From Rugalucina vietnamica (taxonomy: Eukaryota > Mollusca > Bivalvia > Lucinida > Lucinidae), in NCBI GenBank assembly GCA_964017185.1, contig OZ024869.1:1014501-1078500 (forward strand): DNA of 64,000 bases, read 5' to 3'. A model generated the notes under the pieces. It saw nothing but the letters and a program-made list of their open reading frames with translations, was not told the origin of the DNA and did no database searches. Positions within the stretch are counted from its first letter, which is position 1; every line of letters starts with the position of its first letter. Shown here piece by piece: positions 36,386 to 50,899 of the stretch. The position numbers were made by a program, and so were the translations under genes.

Positions 36386-37185
36386 TGGCTGTAGTGATTT
36401 GGCAAAATATCCATGCTACTATGGTACTCGTCAGTTTATCTGTCAAATGCAAGCAGCCAGTGATATACAGTGATTTCCAAAACGTCTTCGTTCTCAAGTA
36501 ATCCGAAAGCATCGAACCACACTCAATGGGATACGAACCGTTTCGCAACTCTGCTTGGTTTGGTCGGAAACCCCGTTTCACGAGTTTTGCACTTTTCGAC
36601 CAAATGCAGTCAGATGCCACTTTTGGACAGCTAGACACTGTTCAAAAGATCCATGCTGCTATGGTACTCGCCAGTTTATCAGTCGAATGCGAACAGCGAT
36701 ATACAGCGATTTCCAAAACGTGTTGGTTCTCTAGTAATCCCATCCTGCTGAAGCGTGATATTTGCATTTTCTTGAAGCCAAAAGAAACGCTTCGAGCCCT
36801 GCTGTTCTGCCAATTTTCAGAATATCCATGCTGCTGTACCAGAGGCCACACCAAGCAATCACAACATACTCTCTGGACTAAGAACCGTTTCGCAACTCTG
36901 GTTGGTTTGGTCGGAAACCCAGTTTCACGAGTTTTTCACGTTTCGACCAAATGTGGTCCGGCGGCTACTGTCCAGGCACTGTTCAAAAGATTCATGCTGC
37001 TATGGTACTCGCCTGTGTATCTGTCCAGTGCGAACAGCCAGCGATATACAGCGATTTCCAAAACTTCTTTGTTCTTCAGTAATTCCATCCAGCTGGAGCG
37101 TGGTATTCGCATTTTCTTGTAGCCAAAAGATACGCTTCGAGCCCTGCTGTTCTGTCAAGTTTCTGAAAATCCATGCTGCTGTACT
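36386..37185 (+). repeat. Old diverged satellite monomers (about 340-375 bp period), reversed relative to block 1
   Basis: Units begin near AAAAGATCCATGCTGCTATG and carry GATATACAGCGATTTCC...GTTCTC.AGTAATCCCATCCTGCTG. This aligns with the block 3 monomer (ATCCATACTGCTATACTACT ... GATATAAAGCGTTTTCC ... GGTTCTCCAGAAATCCCATG). The unit looks like two diverged monomers fused: one clearly related to the 174-bp unit and one barely so. The switch from block 1 occurs at about 36385 with a flip of orientation. The open frames of up to about 200 codons across it are by-products of the repeat and match nothing I know. Confidence 0.75.
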
Positions 37186-37953
37186 AGAGATCAAATTACA
37201 AACCGCGTCACTGGGCAGTAGAAAAGACTGCATATTGTTTTTATGCAGATCGGACTGGAACTCTGGTTGCCATTGCAACATACATATTTTAATGGGAAAA
37301 AAATCAAAAATCTCTGAAACCACAGGGTCCACAGCTTTGATACTTGGTATGTGGCAACAGCTAATGGTCCTTTACATAAATTGTGACAGCCGTGTCCCTG
37401 GGGTCAAATTTGGCCACGCCCCCGGGTTTGGTAGTCTGCATGGACTTACAATGGGAAAAACTATAAAACTATCTCGGAAAACACAAGGCCCAGAGCTTCT
37501 ATATTTTGTATGTAGTAATGTTTGTTAGTCCTTATTATAAATTTTGCCAACCATGCCACTGAGGTCAAATGTGGCCACGCCCCTGGGGTTGTCTCCATAG
37601 ACTTACCATAGAAAGCAATTCAAAATTCAATATCTCCAAAGGCAGTAGGTGGATCTTGATCAAATTACACAAACAGCATGACTGGGCAGTAGGAAAGGTT
37701 GCATATTGTTTCGAGGCAGATCAGACTGGAACTCTTTTCATGTATGTTTTAATGTTCAATATCTCCAAAGCCAGTATGTAGATCTTTATCAAATTACACA
37801 CACTAAGCATCACTGGGCAGTAGGAAAGGTTGCATATTGTTTTCGGCAGTCTGGTTGGTCGATTATCAATGAAGTAATAGAATTAATTTAAATTCCATGA
37901 CCTTACAATGTGATGATCTCTCAGGTGAGCTACAGGACCAATGGTCCTCTTGT
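37186..37953 (-). mobile_element. Dispersed repeat with internal tandem copies, end ACAAGAGGACCATTGGTCC
   Basis: It contains repeated blocks: GATCAAATTAC...ACTGGGCAGTAG..AAGG.TGCATATTG at about 37187, 37658 and 37787; and GGTCAAATTTGGCCACGCCC at about 37400 with a close relative at 37564. On the minus strand it begins ACAAGAGGACCATTGGTCCT, which contains a 7-bp inverted repeat, and then CTCACCTGAG. I recall a very abundant bivalve dispersed repeat with such an end and with GGCCACGCCCC segments, but could not check it. It abuts and cuts the LINE fragment at 37954. No coding capacity. Confidence 0.5.
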
Positions 37954-38077
37954 CAAAGGCCTTCCCATAATCCATGAAAACGCAGTAAAGTTTATTCCCT
38001 GTTCTTTTTGGAATCGTGTCTTGGCAATCTTTAGAAAGAAGAAGTAGTTTAAATTCTCTCCATTTATTACATACCAT
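37954..38077 (-). mobile_element. LINE (non-LTR) reverse transcriptase fragment
   Basis: The minus-strand translation contains NKLYCVFMDYGKAFD, which fits the non-LTR reverse transcriptase block with F.DY.KAFD (the catalytic Asp region of the palm). Upstream, KDCQDTIPKRTGNK is compatible with the preceding segment. The frame runs directly into the dispersed repeat at 37953, so the fragment is cut right after AFD and lacks the YADD block, endonuclease and everything downstream. Sequence at 38078-38280 may belong to the same element but shows no motif I can defend. Dead copy. Confidence 0.6.
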
Positions 38078-38280
38078 TCACGAAATATAACTTTGGCATA
38101 AACCAGCTCAGTGCGAATCAATTGGCTGTCCCTGTGCATCCTTATGCTGCATGGGCATGCCTTGACAGTCTTGGAAACGCGGAGTGAGTGTCGTATGACG
38201 GTACCGTAGAGGGCGGCAGCTTGTTGGCCACAGGGCATCACTGATGAGTGATACCGTAGCAGGGTAGTGGCCTAGGGGTT

Positions 38281-38404
38281 ACCCTAAATAGCACAAAGGA
38301 CTCCTTTTCGCGAAAAGGACTTCAAATATCGAAACGGAGTCGTATTCTCCTGATCAGCTGACCCTAAAATAAGAAAAGGACTCCTTTTCACGAAAATGAC
38401 TTTA
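38281..38404 (+). repeat. 80-bp tandem pair with CCTTTTCGCGAAAAGG palindrome
   Basis: ACCCTAAATAGCACAAAGGA...CTTCAA (38281-38323) recurs as ACCCTAAAATAAGAAAAGGA...CTTTA (38361-38404). The first copy holds the perfect 16-bp palindrome CCTTTTCGCGAAAAGG (38303-38318); the second is degraded. Probably a fragment of a dispersed element. Confidence 0.6.
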
Positions 38405-38445
38405 ATGTACTGAGAAATAAATTAATATAACTGTATAGTGAAAAA

Positions 38446-38530
38446 CAGGGTTCCCACGGAAAGTGTAAAATAAAATTCCATGACTTTTCCATGATTATTC
38501 CATGATCGGAGTTTAATTTCCAGGACTATT
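38446..38530 (+). mobile_element. hAT-like element terminal fragment
   Basis: Begins CAGGGTTCCCACGG and continues with repeated TTCCATGA words. This resembles widely dispersed non-autonomous hAT-type ends beginning CAGGGTTCCCACGG, from memory. No partner end was found nearby, so this is a solo fragment. Confidence 0.45.
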
Positions 38531-39404
38531 TTTTCTGTTTATTTATTTGTCATATAACAATGTATAAATGGTAAGAATAGATACTTATATTGCAAAAATA
38601 ACTTACTTCAAGGTATTATCTTGTTTTCTGATGAAGAAAAATAAGTTTGAATGAAGTCGCAATAGCGTATCAAGGCTAATGTGCTACGTACATATGACGT
38701 ATGTGTGGCGTATGAAGCGTCAAGCGGCGTATGCGTGACGTATCTACGTCGTATGTAAGTTAGGTTCCATTCTTATCTGCAGCTCATCTGTTGTGTATCT
38801 TATTTTGAAAACATCTTTATTTCATGTATTCCACATGTTTTCATTTTGTTTGCAATCATGTTTTAAGATTATTGCGTGTACATTAAACTCTCAAATGGTT
38901 TCATTATTTTTCATGTTTGGCCCGGGTTACACATTCCATACATGTACGCATGTAATGGTACGCATGTAAGGGATGCGGGATTTACCACAAGCTCCGAGTA
39001 CGGCTTTTAAATCAAACTCTAACTGGATTGCCTTTCTGTTTCAGTCATTTTGCATTTTGGACACATAATGTACATGCTAAACCAGCCAACGCTATTTCAA
39101 CGTCAGCGTCTTCCAGGACCATGACTTTGGAAACAATTAGAATGTGTTATAAAGAGGTATATTAGATGTGAATGGAAAGCAACGATTACTCCTAATACGT
39201 CATGCATATGCCACAGCAGTGAAATACACAATGGTTCAAATGTACTTAACCCCTCTCCCCCCCCCCCCCTAAAAAGAGGAAAAAGAAAAAGAAAAAAAAG
39301 ATACTTGAGTGGCGGGGAACACGTTCGCATATGACACAGCCGAATATTAACTGAAACTAAACCGTGACCAGCAAGGTTTTCCGTAGAAGCGCAAATATAA
39401 CTGA
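38531..39404. other. AT-rich spacer with simple-sequence patches
   Basis: Contains iterated GACGTAT/GCGTATG words (about 38690-38755), TACGCATGTAA repeats (about 38943-38970), and a C-run followed by a purine tract (about 39250-39301). No gene seen. Confidence 0.5.
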
Positions 39405-39720
39405 ATATATAGTTTGGCAAATAGGTCACTATATGGGCGGCAACTTAACAATTCATATCTGGGCGTGGTCGACTAGTCCGGCATCTGTTCAAGTAGGGAG
39501 ATTTTTGAAAAGTCGAACACAGTCAGCCTAGACTGCTGTCACAAATTTACCAGATACCTGTATTTTGTCCAATCCTATATGAATTAGACAAATTCGTATT
39601 TCATTCTTATTTTCTAACTTGAATCTTTTAACTGTATACCTTTGGCTTAAGGTAGACCAAACCCAATAACGAATTCATGAGGTAACGCCCATACAGTGAC
39701 CTATTTGCTGAACTATACAA
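39405..39720. mobile_element. Inverted-repeat pair, MITE-like (about 310 bp)
   Basis: GCAAATAGGTCACTATATGG, extended to GCGG, on the left (about 39417-39440) is matched in inverse by CGCCCATACAGTGACCTATT, extended through TGC, on the right (about 39686-39709). Arms of about 30 bp with a few differences flank about 250 bp without coding potential. A target duplication was not found. Confidence 0.5.
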
Positions 39721-39884
39721 CATGCGAATATAACTGAACATGAGTAGCATGCGCTAAACATGCGACCAGTTGTGCGATATTCAACCAGGTGCTTCCTCGT
39801 ATATATACTAAACAAAAGTGAAAATGCTAACTTGAATTTCTCTGTCTCTCATTTCATTTGATTGCAACTTTAGAGGTCGTCACA

Positions 39885-40356
39885 CCTAAGCGAAAGTCCC
39901 TCAACGCAGACTTGCGTTAAGTTGCGAACTTGAGTTATGCAATATTCGTTTCAATTCGTTTGTCTGCGTTTCAATACGTTGTAGAGCGTTCGCATGAATG
40001 TGTTTGCTTGCGTGAGCATTCGTCAGGATGAGTCTTACCTGCCGGAAAATTTTAAACAGGTCTGTTGAAAACAATTTTTCGCATATGTGCGTTTCACTTC
40101 GTTCACCAATCGCAAGTCTTCGCAAAGCATTCGTTATCGTGCGTAATCGTGCTTAAGGATTCACAACTAAACTGTAAAATTGCATCATGCTATTAGGCTA
40201 ATTTGCATATCAACCGAAGAGTTGCGCTTCAATGACGATTGCTTGCGCTCTTCAATGCACTGTACCGCTTACAAGCGCATTGTTGCGAATCGAATCCGAC
40301 GCATGAATGCGAAGTATTACGTTTAGTCAACGAACGCATACAGAGGGAAACTTTGA
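39885..40356. mobile_element. Possible TIR element with iterated TGCGTT/TTCGCA subterminal words
   Basis: AAAGTCCCTCAACGCAGACT near the left is loosely matched in inverse by ...AACGCATACAGAGGGAAACTTT near the right. Between them the words TTCGCA, TGCGTT and ATTCGT recur many times on both strands. The style recalls the subterminal arrays of the 4393-25886 element. End assignment is uncertain. Confidence 0.3.
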
Positions 40357-40527
40357 CAAACAGATCCGTTACACATATATCGTAGCGTTCCACAGAAGCC
40401 GTAGTCTGCGGGTTCGAAACATACCTGTGCCAATTTAGTAGATCTATATATCTTTATTTCTCTACTTTAATATATATATATAGAAAAAACAGTCAGAATT
40501 CTTCGAGTGACGCACAATATAAATAAA

Positions 40528-40626
40528 AGTCTGGTAAGACAAATAAAAAGAAAGTCTGTCAGTGTTGTATTTTCCCTTTTTTCTGTAAGCGCTTTCACAG
40601 CTTCATGGCTGATCTTCAGACATAAC
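40528..40626 (-). repeat. Left arm of a 95-100 bp inverted repeat pair
   Basis: The reverse complement reads TTATGTCTGAAGATCAGCCA ... CTTACCAGACT and matches 41748-41842 with few differences. A short (TA)n (about 40470-40482) lies outside this arm, and a long (TA)n lies outside the other. Confidence 0.8.
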
Positions 40627-41278
40627 ACGAAATGATGACGTTTAAACGTAACGTAGAAACCACACAAAACAAACGTTACGTTTACGTCTTCCGCTAAATG
40701 TTTTGCCGTATAATAGCACATTACGTAAAGGCGTTTTCCTCCGTTGTTATTACGTTAACTTGAGTGCGATAACTTTCAACTGAATTCTTGCGAGCTGTGC
40801 GTGTATGTACAAATCACAAGAATCCAGCAACTATCGCTGTTCCAAACTAGGATCCATCAAATGAACATGTATTCTTTAAACAAAATACCCTTTCGTCATC
40901 TACAATAAATGCAACTTATATTCCGGTATCAGTGAACATTCCGGGAATTACGAAAAAATACCAATTCAGGGGGAACTACCCTTGAAGTTAGAAATACATA
41001 TTTTTCATACACATTTGAAAAACCTGGGATGGATGTTGAATTTAAGAAAAATATATTAAAGTAAATAAAATAATAAAGCTGGAAAATAAAACTACACCTT
41101 ACGCCATAACCACAAAATCTTTTGAGATATTACGTTTAAAGGGAATTAATAAGGAATCTGAATTGCACCCGCTAAAAACGATAAATTCTTGATACATATA
41201 GATTCCGGGTATTAGTATTTTGTTAAATATTGAAATTTACGTCCTACTAAACCATTGTTTTAGAAAAACGTTTAGGTA
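40627..41278. other. AT-rich spacer inside the inverted-repeat pair, nothing recognised
   Basis: No gene or repeat seen on either strand. Confidence 0.45.
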
Positions 41279-41402
41279 AATGAACATAGATTCGTACAGA
41301 TCTAAAACGTCAAACGTTAGACATAGTCTTAGTATACAACATTAGAGTAAAAGAACACGGATTCGTACAGATCTAAAACGTCAAACGTCAGATACAGCCT
41401 TA
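41279..41402 (+). repeat. Tandem pair of about 53 bp (period 71-72 bp)
   Basis: ATTCGTACAGATCTAAAACG plus TCAAACGT occurs at about 41290 and 41361, with matching flanks (41279-41331 and 41350-41402). Confidence 0.75.
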
Positions 41403-41663
41403 AACTGTTGCAACAACGTGGAGAATGACTTTTCAAGGTTAAAATTAATTACGCTATCAAAAAGAATATAGCTCTGATATACACAGAATGTCCATAATAT
41501 CAAAAAAGTATTAACCGTGTCAGAACAACACACCCCAACATATTAAAGTTCATGAAAATAAAAAGTAGATCGAACAAAAATCTGTCTTTACATTTATATT
41601 ACATAGAAAGTACAATAGCATCCTTTGTCTCAAGCCAATTAAGTCTTACCGAAGAATAGCTTT

Positions 41664-41757
41664 CTTGTTATGAATTTCTTGTTATGTCTGAATTTCTTGT
41701 TATGTCTGAATTTCTTGTCTGAATTTCTTGTTATGAAGAATTTCTTGTTATGTCTGA
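41664..41757 (+). repeat. Minisatellite of GAATTTCTTGTTATGTCT (about 18 bp)
   Basis: Five or six imperfect copies, directly abutting the right arm of the inverted pair. Confidence 0.85.
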
Positions 41758-41842
41758 AGATCAGCCATGAAGCTGTGAAAGCTCTTACAGAAAAAAGGAA
41801 AAATACAACAACAGACTTTCTATTTATTTCTCTTACCAGACT
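41748..41842 (+). repeat. Right arm of the inverted repeat pair
   Basis: Inverse of 40528-40626 with few mismatches. The minisatellite word TTATGTCTGAA forms its start, and it ends just before the long (TA)n. Confidence 0.8.
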
Positions 41843-41844
41843 TG

Positions 41845-45927
<4,083 letters not shown>

Positions 45928-46560
45928 GCCATCTAAACACGGTCACTGGGCTAAGGGCCGTTTGATAACTCTGCTTGGTATGGTCCGATACCCCTGTTCA
46001 CGAGTTTTGCCCGTTTCGACCAAATGCAGTCCGAAGCCACTTTTGGATAGCTACTGCTCAGGCAACGTTCAAAAGATCCATCCTGCTATAGTACTCGCTT
46101 GTTTATCTGTCCATTGCGAACAGCCAGTGATATACAGCGATTTCCAAAACTACTTGGTTCTCCAGTAATCCCATCCTACCGGAGCGTGGTATTCGCTTTT
46201 CTTGTAGTCAAAAAAAAAAAAAAAAAAAAAAAAAACGCTTCGAGCCCTGCTGTTCTGCCAAGTTTCCGAAAATCCATGCTGCTGTACCAGAGGACAATCC
46301 AAGCCATCGAAACACACTCATTGGGCTGAGAACCGTTTTGAAGCTTTGGTTTGGTTCAGAAACCCCATTTCACGAGTTCTGCACTTTTTCGACCAAATGC
46401 AGTCCGATGCCACTTTCGGGCGGCTACTGTCCAGGCACTGTTAAAAAGATTCATGCTGCTATGGTACTCACCAGTTTATCTGTCCAAACAGGCCAGTGAT
46501 AAATAGCGACTTTCAACACTTCTTGGTTCTCCAGTAATCACATCCTGCTGAAGCTTGGTA
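45928..46560 (+). repeat. Old diverged satellite monomers, interrupted by an insertion
   Basis: Same diverged family as 36386-37185, in the same reversed orientation relative to the adjoining block. Unit starts are near 46071 (AAAAGATCCATCCTGC) and 46444 (AAAAGATTCATGCTGC), 373 bp apart. It contains an A-run of about 27 nt at 46209-46235. It breaks at GAAGCTTGGTATA and resumes after the inserted element at TATTTGCATTTACTTGTAGC (47603). Confidence 0.75.
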
Positions 46561-47602
46561 TAGCCAGCATGTTTATATCGGCCCGTCAGCGGCATTAAGT
46601 GGGCATCGCGGCATATCGGCCCCATGACGGCCCGTCAGGGGCCCGAAATAACAAATTGTCTTACAAAAATACATCTCAGTGCCAGGAATTGACATTAATG
46701 CATTTCTACATTAGGTAGAAATGGCAAAGAAAGAAAATTATTTGATCTCTGAAAGAAATTCACATTCTCTTAGAGCAGAAAGCGGGCCGCTGGCGGTCCG
46801 TCAGCGACATCTTGGCATATCGGCCCAACGACGGCCCGCCAGGTGCACGAAATAGGACAATGCCCTACAAAAAGCTGATGCTTGAACGATAAATCCTTGC
46901 TTCCTCATATAACTATAACTCAATTATTTAATGAGTGCTGGATCATTGAGTGTTTCACAAACGTAACACAAAATGTAACAAACAAAAACACAAGAGGGCC
47001 CGCTCTCGGCCCGTCAAGTCGGCCCAACGGCTGCCACTTTATTAAAGGGAAACAACAAAAATCGATAACATCGAATTTTCATTATTTTACACATTGTTCT
47101 TAAATAAAGGTGTTTAAATAAATATGTAAATGATAATTCATAACAGAGAGTGATTCTGACTATCAATTATTTAACTTTTCTAAGTGTATTACTTGTTTCG
47201 GTCAATCTCATGGCACTTCATCTTCGAAATAAATTTTTATTATATATATACACACATGGAAAAGTAATTAATTCATAAAACGCCTCTGGTGTTGAGTACA
47301 TCTTGCGTGTTCATGGGCATGTCTTAATTCATGCCCTGAAACACACCGATTCTTCGTTTTCGAAGATTCCAAATGCAAAACTATGTGATATTTTTTGATA
47401 TTAATAAACTTCTAATTTCTTAATATTTTGCATGTCGGTACAATGGGGGCAACATCGCGGCAACATAGCGTTTTTCCGACAGCGGGCCGACAATTTTTTA
47501 CTTTTCACATCCACCGGTGGGCCACTGCAGAATTTAGTTAGCGGGCCGCTATGCAAATATTAGCGGGCCGTCAGCGGTCCCCTATTGCAATGCTGACTGG
47601 GA
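46561..47602. mobile_element. About 1.05-kb non-autonomous element inserted in the old satellite
   Basis: Sister satellite units read ...GGTATTCGCATTTTCTTGTAGCC without interruption; here the same sequence is split by about 1.04 kb. The ends are weakly inverted: GCCAGCATG...ATATCGGCCCGTCAGCGG at the left, and CCGTCAGCGG...GCAATGCTGACTGG at the right. A short TAT or ATA is repeated at both borders, consistent with a 3-4 bp target duplication. Multiple GGCCCGTCAGCGG/GCGGGCCG words lie near both ends, including a duplicated block of about 80 bp (46580-46675 and 46783-46870). No transposase is visible. Confidence 0.65.
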
Positions 47603-48155
47603 TATTTGCATTTACTTGTAGCCAAAAGAAACCCTTCGAACCCGCAGTTCTGCCAAGTTTCCGAAATCCATGCTGTTGTACCAGAGACCACACCAAGCCA
47701 TAGAAACACACTCATTGGGCTGAGAACCGTTTCTCAGCTCTGCTTGTTTGGTCGGAAACCCCGTTTCACGAGTTATGCACTTTTTGAACAAAAGCAGTCC
47801 GATGCCACTTTTGGACGGAAACTGTCCAAGCAACGTTCAGAAGATCCATGCTGCTGTGGTACTCGTCTGTTTATCTGTCCAATGCAAACAGCCAGTGATA
47901 TACAGCGATTTCCAAAACTACTTGGTTCTCCAGTATTAATCTCATCCTGCTGGAGCGTGGTATTCGTATTTTCTTTTAGCCAAAAGAAACGCTTCGAGCC
48001 CTGCTGTTCTGCCAAGTTTCCAAAAATCCATGCTGCTGTACCAGAGGCCACACCAAGCCACCGAAACACACTCACTGGGCAACTCTACTTGGTTTCGCCG
48101 GAGACCCCGTTTCACGAGTTTTACATTTTTCTACCAAATGCAATCTGATGCTGTC
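47603..48155 (+). repeat. Old diverged satellite monomers, continued
   Basis: Resumes the interrupted unit (TTTGCATTTACTTGTAGCC) and contains a further unit start near 47838 (GAAGATCCATGCTGCTG). It fades near 48155 after CTACCAAATGCAATCTGATG. Open frames of about 180 codons here mirror the repeat and are not credited as genes. Confidence 0.75.
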
Positions 48156-48477
48156 CCACAAACATTTTGATGGGTCATAATATTTGAACATACACTCTTT
48201 TCATAGAGTTTTCTTGGGATGCAAGTGATTGCAAGTCAAAGCAACAGGGTGGTAATTGCGAGCCAGAGACCTGTCACCTTTCTTCAACAGGGCGCAAATA
48301 CGTATTAGCAAGAGACCAGTCTTTTGTGACATTATCTGTCAAAGACCCGGCACAGATGAAAGTCCTGATGAGTCTAGCGAACAGGGCCATGTTGGTCCTT
48401 TTTGGAGTTTTCTTTTTTTGGATTCAGTTTTACGTCCCTTTCAAGCTTTTTCACTCATATCGAGACGAATCAATTAT
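48156..48477. other. Spacer, no gene recognised
   Basis: Short overlapping open frames only. No repeat recognised until the SINE. Confidence 0.45.
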
Positions 48478-48655
48478 TAGGTGGGACGAAACCCGGCATA
48501 CCCGGGGAAAAACCACCTGACACACCCGCAAGCAGAACTTGGCTTGTCCCATATGTGACTCGTGCCCCGTGCGAGGACGAACCCACAGCGGTGAGATGAT
48601 CGAATGATCAAGAGCACTGAAGTCAGCGACCTTAATAACTCGGCCACGGGGGCCG
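48478..48655 (-). mobile_element. tRNA-derived SINE
   Basis: On the minus strand the head reads CCGTGGCCGAGTTATTAAGG, then CTGACTTCAGTGC. This is an A box of tRNA-Ser/Leu type. About 45 nt later GTGGGTTCGTCC is a degraded B box, followed by CTCGCACGGGGCAC. The head resembles that of bivalve tRNA-derived SINEs (RUDI-type), from memory. The body (GGTTTTTCCCCGGGTATGCC, then GGGTTTCGTCCC) resembles a conserved SINE body word I recall from several invertebrates. The 3' end and target duplication are not clear, so the lower border is approximate. The overlapping 82-codon frame is a SINE translation, not a gene. Confidence 0.7.
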
Positions 48656-49250
48656 ACAAATGTTTTCAGAAGATAAACTAAATAATGTTTCCATGTCACA
48701 TGACCATCATTGTTGCCGAGGCCGAGAAGACCTTCGCAGTGAGAATAATGTTGTATTTTTTCCGTTTTGTTTGCCGTCGCAGATCCAAGAAGCTTTTATT
48801 CCTTCCTGGATCTCTAGATGCCTTATATGCGGTGTACAACTGATCGGTTGCTTATTTTCCTGAGTAACACAGTGGAGTGATCTTTAACAGCTACGTACAC
48901 TCATGCAAAGCGGCAACCAGTAAAGATGACCCAAAGCTCCTCCACAGAAATACCAGCATGAGTTGATAGGAAGCATTTTTAAAGCTGATACATTAGATAT
49001 GAGCCTCACTCAGTTGGCCTTGGCAAAAAGGTGGATCTTATGCGGTGTATTTTTTTTATTTATTTTTTTTTAAATGGTTTTATTCGCCATTTTTGCATTA
49101 CCAGATGGTTTCCAGCTAACAAAAAAATCAATATTGGAAATACAGATTACCAGATCCCCCCACGTCTACCCCTTTTGAGGTCATGGTGCGGATTTAACAA
49201 TATTTCAAACATTGATTAACTTTAAGCCAGGTATAGAAAAAAGTCATATA
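48656..49250. other. Spacer before satellite block 3, no gene recognised
   Basis: AT-rich with a T-run near 49050. Ends at CATATAGAAAATCCATACTGC, where the satellite starts. Confidence 0.45.
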
Positions 49251-50899
49251 GAAAATCCATACTGCTATACTACTCGACAGTTAGCCCTACCAGCGCATGC
49301 ATTTAGAGATATAAAGCGTTTTCCTACATTGAACGGTTGTCCAGAAATCCCATGCTGCTGGTCATTTTCGTGCTGCAAGCAGGATGAAATTTGCCTTTTG
49401 CCGACACCGTTCCGCCAAGACTTTGAAAATCCATACTGCTATACTACTCGACAGTTAGCCCTACCAGCGCATGTATTTAGAGATATAAAGCGTTTTCCTA
49501 CATTGGACGGTTCTCCAGAAATCCGGTGCTGCTGGACATTTTCATGCTGCTAGCAGGACGAAATTTGCCTTTTGCCGATACCGTTCCGCCAAGACGATAA
49601 AAATCCATACTGCTATACTACTCGACAGTTAGCCCTACCAGCGCATGCATTTAGAGATATAAAGCGTTTTCCTACATTGGACGGTTCTCCAGAAATCCGG
49701 TGCTGCTGGACATTTTCATGCTGCTAGCAGGACGAAATTTGCCTTTTGCCGATACCGTTCCGCTAAGACGATGAAAATCCATACTGCTATACTACTCGAC
49801 AGTTAGCCCTACCAGCGCATGTATTTAGAGATATAAAGCGTTTTCCTACATTGGACGGTTCTCCAGAAATCCCATGCTGCTGGTCATTTTCATGCTGCTA
49901 GCAGGACGAAATTTGCCTTTTGCCGATACCGTTCTGCCAAGACGATGAAAATCCATACTGCTATACTACTCGACAGTTAGCCCTACCAGCGCATGCATTT
50001 AGAGATATAAAGCGTTTTCCTACATTGAACGGTTCTCCAGAAATCCCATACTGCTGGTCATTTTCGTGCTGCTAGCAGGATGAAATTTGCCTTTTGCCGA
50101 CACCGTTCCGCCAAGACTTTGAAAATCCATACTGCTATACTACTCGACAGTTAGCCCTACCAGCGCATGTATTTAGAGATATAAAGCGTTTTCCTACATT
50201 GAACGGTTCTCCAGAAATCCCATGCTGCTGGTCATTTTCGTGCTGCTAGCAGGACGAAATTTGCCTTTTGCCGATACCGTTCCGCCAAGACGATGAAAAT
50301 CCATACTGCTATACTACTCGACAGTTAGCCCTACCAGCGCATGCATTTAGAGATATAAAGCGTTTTCCTACATTGAACGGTTCTCCAGAAATCCCATGCT
50401 GCTGGTCATTTTCGTGCTGCTAGCAGGATGAAATTTGCCTTTTGCCGACACCGTTCCGCCAAGACGATGAAAATCCATACTGCTATACTACTCGACAGTT
50501 AGCCCTACCAGCGCATGCATTTAGAGATATAAAGCGTTTTCCTACATTGAACGGTTCTCCAGAAATCCCATGCTGCTGGTCATTTTCGTGCTGCTAGCAG
50601 GATGAAATTTGCCTTTTGCCGACACCGTTCCGCCAAGACTTTGAAAATCCATACTGCTATACTACACGACAGTTAGCCCTACCAGCGCATGTATTTAGAG
50701 ATATAAAGCGTTTTCCTACATTGAACGGTTCTCCAGAAATCCCATGCTGCTGGTCATTTTCATGCTGCTAGCAGGACGAAATTTGCCTTTTGCCGAAACC
50801 GTTCCGCAAAGACGATGAAAATCCATACTGCTATACTACTCGACAGTTAGCCCTACCAGCGCATGCATTTAGAGATATAAAGCGTTTTCCTACATTGGA

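Noticed and set aside
36526-37528. Open frames of about 200 codons on both strands across the diverged satellite (also 47606-48148)
   Set aside because: They follow the repeat, overlap on opposite strands and carry no recognisable domain. They occur wherever this old family occurs.
48451-48699. An 82-codon minus-strand frame with RGRVIKVADFSALDHS
   Set aside because: It is a translation of the tRNA-derived SINE; such protein-like strings are common in database predictions that overlap SINEs.
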